Below, in pieces: positions 59,867-64,000 of a DNA stretch of 64,000 nt. Each line of letters starts with the position of its first letter. Position 1 is the stretch's first letter. This stretch comes from Bog-756 sp963699055 (GTDB lineage Bacteria; Actinomycetota; Acidimicrobiia; Acidimicrobiales; RAAP-2): contig CAVOTA010000002.1 in NCBI GenBank assembly GCA_963699055.1, forward strand, positions 682,001 to 746,000, read 5' to 3'. The notes beneath the pieces are model-generated. The model ran no database searches. It was given only the letters and a program-made list of their open reading frames with translations, and had not been told where the DNA came from. Made by a program: the position numbers and the translations under genes.

Positions 59867-60328
59867 GTGCCCACCTACGAATACCGCTGTGACAACTGTG
59901 CGACCAACTTCGACGTCGTCCAGTCGTTCCACGACGACCCGCTGACGGAGTGCCCGACGTGCGGCTCCCCGGTCCGAAAGGTGTTCGGCAGCGTGGGCAT
60001 CGTGTTCAAGGGCAGCGGCTTCTACAAGACGGACAGCCGGTCGGGTGGGTCGGCCACCAAGACGGCCGAGTCGACGGCCGCATCCGACAAGGCGGAACCG
60101 TCGTCGGCCCCGTCGGCCAACGGCTCCGGCTCCTCCGACTCCTCCACGCCGGCGGCGTCGTCCGCGGGCCCGACGAAGGACTCGTCGGGATCGAACGGAT
60201 CGAAGGACTCGGGCGGGTCGAAGGACTCGGGCGGATCGAAGGACTCGGGCGGGTCGAAGGGGTCGGGCGGGTCCTCGGGCCCGTCGGGGTCCAACGGCGC
60301 GAAGGGGTCGGGCGGCTCCTCGAGCTGA
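59867..60328 (+). CDS. FmdB-family zinc-ribbon protein with Ser/Gly-rich tail
   Basis: 153 residues. The N-terminal 55 residues are a standard FmdB zinc ribbon: PTYEYRCDNCATNFDV, ECPTCGSPVRKVFGSVGIVFKGSGFYKTD, with two CxxC pairs. The other 95 residues are low complexity: Ser, Gly, Ala, Thr with four KDSGGS/KGSGGS-type units near residues 115-135. The tail is disordered and much longer than in most members. GTG 59867 follows GGAAGG. TAGACT at 59821 could be the -10. Function unknown, possibly a regulator. Confidence 0.85.
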   Translation: MPTYEYRCDNCATNFDVVQSFHDDPLTECPTCGSPVRKVFGSVGIVFKGSGFYKTDSRSGGSATKTAESTAASDKAEPSSAPSANGSGSSDSSTPAASSAGPTKDSSGSNGSKDSGGSKDSGGSKDSGGSKGSGGSSGPSGSNGAKGSGGSSS

Positions 60329-60429
60329 GCCGGACCCGCTGGTCCGCGGGTCTGCCGGTCCCGGGTCTGCCGGTCCCGGGTTCCGGGTCGCGGACGGTCG
60401 CATCCCGTCGACGACGCATCGGCCCGGGT

Positions 60430-60476
60430 GACCACTCTCCGCTGTCCCGCGTCCGCGCAGAGTGGTCCTGTAGGAT
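60430..60476 (+). promoter_or_regulatory. Inverted repeat and -10 hexamer ahead of the second pilT-like gene
   Basis: GACCACTCT (60430-60438) and AGAGTGGTC (60459-60467) are perfect 9-base arms 20 bp apart, directly before TAGGAT (60471-60476). ATG 60484 is 7 nt after the hexamer. The repeat covers the -35 area and could bind a regulator. Confidence 0.4.
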
Positions 60477-60483
60477 CGAGGCG

Positions 60484-61596
60484 ATGGACATCTCCGACCT
60501 CGACCGGCTGCTGATCATGCTCGGGGAGCTCGACGGCTCCGACCTCCACATCAAAGCCGGCGCACCGCCGCGCATGCGCGTCGCCGGCGCCCTTCGCACC
60601 CTCGACACCGAGCCGGAGTTCACCGCCCAGGAGACCCAGGAGATCGCCGAGGCGATGATGACCGAGTCGGTCGTCGAGACCTTCCACGAGAAGCACGAGG
60701 CCGACTTCGCCTACAGCGTCCCCGGCACCGGACGCTTCCGCGTGAACGCCTATTACCAGCGGTCCTCGGCCGCCCTGGCCATCCGGCGGGTGCGGGCCAC
60801 GGCCGCCACCGCCGAGGAGCTCGGACTCCCGCCCGTGGTCACCCAGCTGGCCCAGGAGATGCGCGGACTGGTGCTCGTCACCGGTCCCACCGGATCGGGC
60901 AAGACGACGACGCTGGCCGCCATGATCGACCACATCAACCACCTGCGCACGTGCCACATCGTGACCATCGAGGACCCGGTCGAGGTGCTGCACCACGACG
61001 ACCTGGCCGCCATCGACCAGCGCGAGGTCGGCTTCGACACCGAGTCGTTCTCGTCCGCCATGCGCGTCGTCCTCCGACAGGACCCCGACGTCATCCTCGT
61101 GGGCGAGATGCGCGACCAGGAGACGGTCGCCGCCGCGCTGAGCGCCGCCGAGACGGGCCACCTCGTGTTCTCGACCCTGCACACCATCAACGCCACCGAG
61201 ACCATCAACCGCATCGTCGACTTCTTCCCGCCGCACCAGCAGTCACAGATCCGGCTCAGCCTCGCCGGGTCGCTGCAGGGCATCGTCTGCCAGCGGCTCA
61301 TCCCGACGATCGAGGGCGACGGCCGCGTGCCCGCCCTCGAGGTCCTCGTCATCAACGGCCGGATCCAGCAGGCGATCGTCGACCCGCTGCTCACCGGCGA
61401 CATCGAGGCGATCGTGGCCGACGGTGCCTACTACGGCATGGTCACCTTCGACCAGTCGCTGGCCACGCTGATGGCCAGCGGGCGCATCAGCCTGGCCGAG
61501 GCGATGGCGACGGCCAGCAACCCCCACGACCTGAAGGTGATGCTCGAGCGTCAGGGCATCCTCCAGACCGGTTCGTTCGCCCCCCAACTCGGGTGA
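60484..61596 (+). CDS. PilT/PilU-like type IV pilus ATPase, second copy
   Basis: 370 residues, standard PilT length. N-terminal part GSDLHIKAGAPPRMRVAG, Walker A VTGPTGSGKTTT, Asp box ITIEDPVEV-like (TIEDPVEVLHHD), Walker B VILVGEMRDQET, His box HLVFSTLHTINATETINRIVDFFP. The C-terminal retraction motif AIRNLIRE is replaced by NGRIQQAIVDPLLTGDIE, so it is more PilU-like or a specialised motor. It differs from the MshEN-fused PilT at 51117-52739, which keeps the motif. It lies upstream of the pilM-N gene. Confidence 0.9.
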   Translation: MDISDLDRLLIMLGELDGSDLHIKAGAPPRMRVAGALRTLDTEPEFTAQETQEIAEAMMTESVVETFHEKHEADFAYSVPGTGRFRVNAYYQRSSAALAIRRVRATAATAEELGLPPVVTQLAQEMRGLVLVTGPTGSGKTTTLAAMIDHINHLRTCHIVTIEDPVEVLHHDDLAAIDQREVGFDTESFSSAMRVVLRQDPDVILVGEMRDQETVAAALSAAETGHLVFSTLHTINATETINRIVDFFPPHQQSQIRLSLAGSLQGIVCQRLIPTIEGDGRVPALEVLVINGRIQQAIVDPLLTGDIEAIVADGAYYGMVTFDQSLATLMASGRISLAEAMATASNPHDLKVMLERQGILQTGSFAPQLG

Positions 61597-61610
61597 GGGC
61601 CGGCCTCACC
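61592..61610 (+). terminator. Hairpin overlapping the stop of the second pilT-like gene
   Basis: GGTGAGG and CCTCACC, seven paired bases with a 5-base loop; the left arm contains the stop codon. It may end or attenuate the transcript before the pilM-N leader. Confidence 0.4.
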
Positions 61611-61618
61611 TGGTCCGC

Positions 61619-61644
61619 TCAAGGTCGCGGTCCGGGCATCCGAT
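61619..61644 (+). promoter_or_regulatory. Sigma-28/WhiG-like promoter of the pilM-N operon
   Basis: TCAA (61619-61622), 16 nt, TCCGAT (61639-61644) then AG: close to TAAA, 15 nt, GCCGATAA, with the same -35 and spacing as the pilB site. It would give a leader of about 170 nt. Confidence 0.5.
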
Positions 61645-61709
61645 AGTCCTGGTACGCCCTGTTGGGCAATGGAATGCACTGATGTACCACCACGGACCGG
61701 AGACGACGG

Positions 61710-61832
61710 ATGGAAGCCACAGCGTTGCGCAGTGAGCGCGTTCAACGGGGCGACTTCCGGGAGGCCACGGGCTTCCCACCACCGACCGGCTCCCGTGGCC
61801 ACGTGAGGACAGGAGACACATGGCACGCCTGA
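61710..61832 (+). CDS. Possible 40-codon upstream ORF in the pilM-N leader
   Basis: ATG 61710, with GGAG 8 nt upstream, opens a 40-codon frame ending at TGA 61830-61832, so it overlaps the pilM start (61820) in another frame. The leader also has a hairpin with 9-base arms (GGCCACGGG 61763-61771, CCCGTGGCC 61792-61800) just before the pilM ribosome binding site. A leader peptide coupling translation to pilM is possible. The codons show no homology that I recognise, so chance is equally likely. Confidence 0.25.
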   Translation: MEATALRSERVQRGDFREATGFPPPTGSRGHVRTGDTWHA

Positions 61833-63532
61833 CCGTCGGTCTCGACATCGGAACGAGCGCCGTACGCGCCGCCGAGCTCGACACCTCGAAGTCCACCCCC
61901 GTCCTCATGACCTACGGCCAGGTGGGCCTCCCCCCCGGCTCACTCGTCGACGGCGAGATCCGCGACGTGACCTCGGTGGTCGAGGCCATCCAGAAGCTGT
62001 GGAAGAACGGACAGTTCTCCGGCTCCTCGGTGATCGTCGGGATCGCCGGCCTGCGGGCCATCACCCGGGAGATCGACCTCCCCTACGTGCCCGACGACGA
62101 GGTCGACAGTGCCGTCCGGTTCCAGTCGGAGGAGGTCATCCCCTTCCCTCCCGACCAGACGATCCTCTCGTCGCAGATCCTCGCCGACTACACCAACGAC
62201 GAGGGTGCCAAGATGCGCCGGGTGCTCGTCGCCGCCGCGCACGTCGACCTCGTCAACGGCGTCATCGACGTGGTCGAGCGGGCCGGCCTGACCGTCGAGG
62301 GCGTCGACCTCATCTCGTCCGCCCTGGTCCGGGCCATCGGCGGCGTCGGTGCGCCCGAGGGGGCGTCTTCCGACCAGCCCGAGGCGATCGTCTCGATCGG
62401 CGCCGGCCTCACGGTGGTCGTCGTCCACCAGGGCGGTCGTCCGCAGTTCGTCCGCACCATCGGCTCCGGCGGCAACGCCACCACGGCCGCCATCTCCGCC
62501 TCGCTCGACGTCCCGATCGTCGACGGGGAGACCCTCAAGTACCGGTTCGGCGTCGAGGACACGGCGCAGATCCAGGCGGCCCAGCGGATCGCCCAGCCGA
62601 GCATGCTCGAACTGGTCGACGAGGTGCGCAACTCCATCCAGTACTTCGCCTCGCTCCCGGACCGGTTGCCGGTGTCGCGTGTGCTGGTCACGGGTGGCGG
62701 CTCCGAGCTCTTCGGGCTCATCCCCATGCTCGAGGCGGCGGTGCGGATCCCGGTGACCACCGGGTCACCCCTGGTCCGGGTGGACGTGTCCAAGCTCGAC
62801 CTGGCCCCGGAGCAGGCCGCCGAGGTGGGCCCCGTGCTGGCCTCGCCCATCGGACTGGCCCTGCCCGAGCCCGACAAGGCGGTCAAGAAGTTCAACCTGC
62901 TGCCACCCGAGGTGGCCGCCAAGGCCCGCATGAAGCGGATCCAGGAGCGCACCCTCGTCGGCTCCGTCATCGTGCTGGCCCTGCTGATGCTGTTCGGGGG
63001 TTGGAAGTTCCTCCAGGTCCACAACGCCCAGAACAACGTGAACGAACTCCAGACGAGCATCGCCTCGCTCAACGCCCAGGTACCCAAGTACGACCTGGTG
63101 GTGGCGGCCAACGACGCCTACACGGCCGGCCTGGCCCGTCGGGAGTCGGTACTCAACTCGGCCGTGGACTGGCCGCTCGCCCTCAGCAGCCTGATCGCCA
63201 TCACGCCGCCGAACGCCGAGGTGCACGAGTTCTCGGGCATCCAGGGCACGGCGGCCACGGGCACCACGGCCACGACGACGGCACCGACGACGGCCACGTC
63301 GGCCACCGGGACCCAGTCGGCCGCCATCGGCACCATCAACCTCACCGTGAAGGGGCCCGGTCCCAGCCTGTCGATCTCGGAGGCCTGGATCAACGCCGTG
63401 TCCGGGTCCCACTACTTCGCCAACCCGCTGCAGGGGTCGACCACGGTGAACCCCGACTCCTCGATCACCTTCCCCTTCACCGTCTCGGTCACCCCGGCCG
63501 CCAGCCTCAGCAAGAATGCGAGCCTCAAATGA
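61820..63532 (+). CDS. pilM-pilN: PilM-PilN fusion, type IV pilus alignment subcomplex
   Basis: 570 residues. Residues 1-340 are PilM, a cytoplasmic actin-like ATPase: VGLDIGTSAVRAAEL, QSEEVIPFPPDQ, EAIVSIGAGLTVVVVHQGG, LVTGGGSELFGLIP. At residues 356-363 comes KKFNLLPPE, the PilN N-terminal peptide that normally docks into PilM, followed by one membrane span (TLVGSVIVLALLMLFGGWKFL, about 378-398) and a PilN periplasmic domain with coiled coil, Thr/Ala linker and a ferredoxin-like end. In most bacteria these are two genes. ATG 61820 follows AGGACAGGAG. Its stop overlaps pilO as ATGA. Confidence 0.93.
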   Translation: MARLTVGLDIGTSAVRAAELDTSKSTPVLMTYGQVGLPPGSLVDGEIRDVTSVVEAIQKLWKNGQFSGSSVIVGIAGLRAITREIDLPYVPDDEVDSAVRFQSEEVIPFPPDQTILSSQILADYTNDEGAKMRRVLVAAAHVDLVNGVIDVVERAGLTVEGVDLISSALVRAIGGVGAPEGASSDQPEAIVSIGAGLTVVVVHQGGRPQFVRTIGSGGNATTAAISASLDVPIVDGETLKYRFGVEDTAQIQAAQRIAQPSMLELVDEVRNSIQYFASLPDRLPVSRVLVTGGGSELFGLIPMLEAAVRIPVTTGSPLVRVDVSKLDLAPEQAAEVGPVLASPIGLALPEPDKAVKKFNLLPPEVAAKARMKRIQERTLVGSVIVLALLMLFGGWKFLQVHNAQNNVNELQTSIASLNAQVPKYDLVVAANDAYTAGLARRESVLNSAVDWPLALSSLIAITPPNAEVHEFSGIQGTAATGTTATTTAPTTATSATGTQSAAIGTINLTVKGPGPSLSISEAWINAVSGSHYFANPLQGSTTVNPDSSITFPFTVSVTPAASLSKNASLK

Positions 63533-64000
63533 ACAGCGTCCGCGAGTACCGCATGCCCCTGTTGATCGCCGGCGGCGCCCTGGTCGTCGCCATCATCCTG
63601 TGGGTCGCCCTGATCTCGCCGCAGAACTCGAAGCTCTCCGGCCTCCAGGCACAGAGCGTGACGCTCCAGGCGCAGGCGACCGCCCTGCAGGCCCGGCTCA
63701 CCTCGCTGGAGTCCGAAGGCCAGAAGCTCTCCACCAACTGCGCCGACCTGAAGAAGATCAGCACCCAGATCCCGTCGGTCCAGACGCCGACGGACATCGA
63801 CGCCGAGGAGTCGAGCTTCGAGAGCCAGTTCAACGACCTGGCCGGCGCCTCGGGCGTCGCCCTCGAGCAGTTCAGCGGATTCACCCCCGCCAGCGCCACG
63901 GCCGCGGCCACGACCACGCCCGTCGCCGGTGCCGCGGCGTCGCCCGCCGGCGTGACCGCCGTCCCGACCACCCTGACCGTCCAGGGGAACTACGGCCAGA
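63529..64000 (+). CDS. pilO: PilO-like pilus alignment protein, 5' part
   Basis: The first 157 codons are in the window; the gene runs off the end. A short basic N-terminus is followed by one membrane span (LLIAGGALVVAIILWVALI) and a coiled-coil region of Gln/Leu/Ala heptads (LSGLQAQSVTLQAQATALQAR), then the start of the periplasmic domain. Position after PilN and topology match PilO. ATG 63529 overlaps the PilM-PilN stop. It would pair with the PilN part in the periplasm to brace the pilus machine. Confidence 0.87.
   Translation, partial: MNSVREYRMPLLIAGGALVVAIILWVALISPQNSKLSGLQAQSVTLQAQATALQARLTSLESEGQKLSTNCADLKKISTQIPSVQTPTDIDAEESSFESQFNDLAGASGVALEQFSGFTPASATAAATTTPVAGAAASPAGVTAVPTTLTVQGNYGQ

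Noticed and set aside
61645..61819. Possible c-di-GMP riboswitch in the pilM-N leader
   Set aside because: The GEMM-I core (AGGGCAAAC and ACGCAAAGC-type blocks) is not present; only a hairpin and a short frame could be shown.
1..64000. tRNA, rRNA or other standard RNA genes
   Set aside because: No cloverleaf with a GGTTCGAATCC-type T arm and CCA-end context, and no rRNA-like stretch, was noticed on reading. A dedicated covariance search was not possible.

Overview
The window is about 72% G+C, gene-dense chromosomal DNA from an actinobacterium. Several genes point there together: a single-chain Kgd-type 2-oxoglutarate decarboxylase/dehydrogenase of 1232 codons, the PafB-PafC pair of WYL regulators, a mycothiol-type maleylpyruvate isomerase family protein, CofC for coenzyme F420, and several promoters that place a -10 hexamer exactly 6 nt before the start codon (leaderless transcripts). 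A full type IV pilus (T4P) machine alongside these genes makes an Acidimicrobiia-like lineage my best guess. That placement is inference.

Layout. 1-5.4 kb: end of a CaiB/BaiF CoA-transferase, a beta-carbonic anhydrase, galactokinase, and an ABC exporter operon closed by its TetR regulator. 5.5-12.5 kb: PH-domain membrane protein, compact UvrD-like helicase, DUF2254 protein, universal stress protein, exonuclease III and FabZ. 12.6-14.1 kb: an unusual NYN nuclease with a Lys-Ala-Thr repeat and an S1-like end. 14.3-29 kb: M20 peptidase, kgd, the preQ0 genes queD-queC-queE, HU, a hydrolase/epimerase/isochorismatase row, acyl-CoA dehydrogenase, RNase HII and an acyl-CoA synthetase. 29-35 kb: GH38 mannosidase, a class III nucleotide cyclase, cofC and a PIG-L deacetylase. 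35-39 kb: an HU protein with a histone-H1-like tail that seems to carry its own internal ribosome binding site, then a VirD4-like ATPase and a MobF-type relaxase tail to tail. 39-43.7 kb: pafBC, ctaG and a biotin-dependent carboxylase carboxyltransferase. 43.7-47.8 kb: two diverged paralogues of a polytopic membrane protein separated by a broken third copy and by a 656-bp duplicate of the carboxyltransferase gene.

47.9-64 kb is largely a T4P locus. Leftward: pilB, an MshEN-fused pilT, pilC and two prepilins. Rightward: a prepilin-peptidase homologue lacking its catalytic aspartates, a NarL-type two-component pair, then (after moaC and an FmdB-like gene) a second pilT-like ATPase, a PilM-PilN fusion and the start of pilO. 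PilB would power extension, PilT-like ATPases retraction, PilC would be the platform, and PilMN/O the alignment subcomplex. Four T4P transcription units carry sites resembling sigma-28/WhiG promoters (TCAA, 16 nt, GCCGAT-like), three of them with the same 16-nt spacing, so the units may be co-regulated.

I saw no tRNA, rRNA, CRISPR array or insertion sequence. The most unusual content is the degenerate prepilin peptidase, the PilM-PilN fusion, the possible WhiG-like T4P regulon, two nucleic-acid-binding proteins with lysine-rich low-complexity segments, and the mosaic carboxyltransferase duplication.
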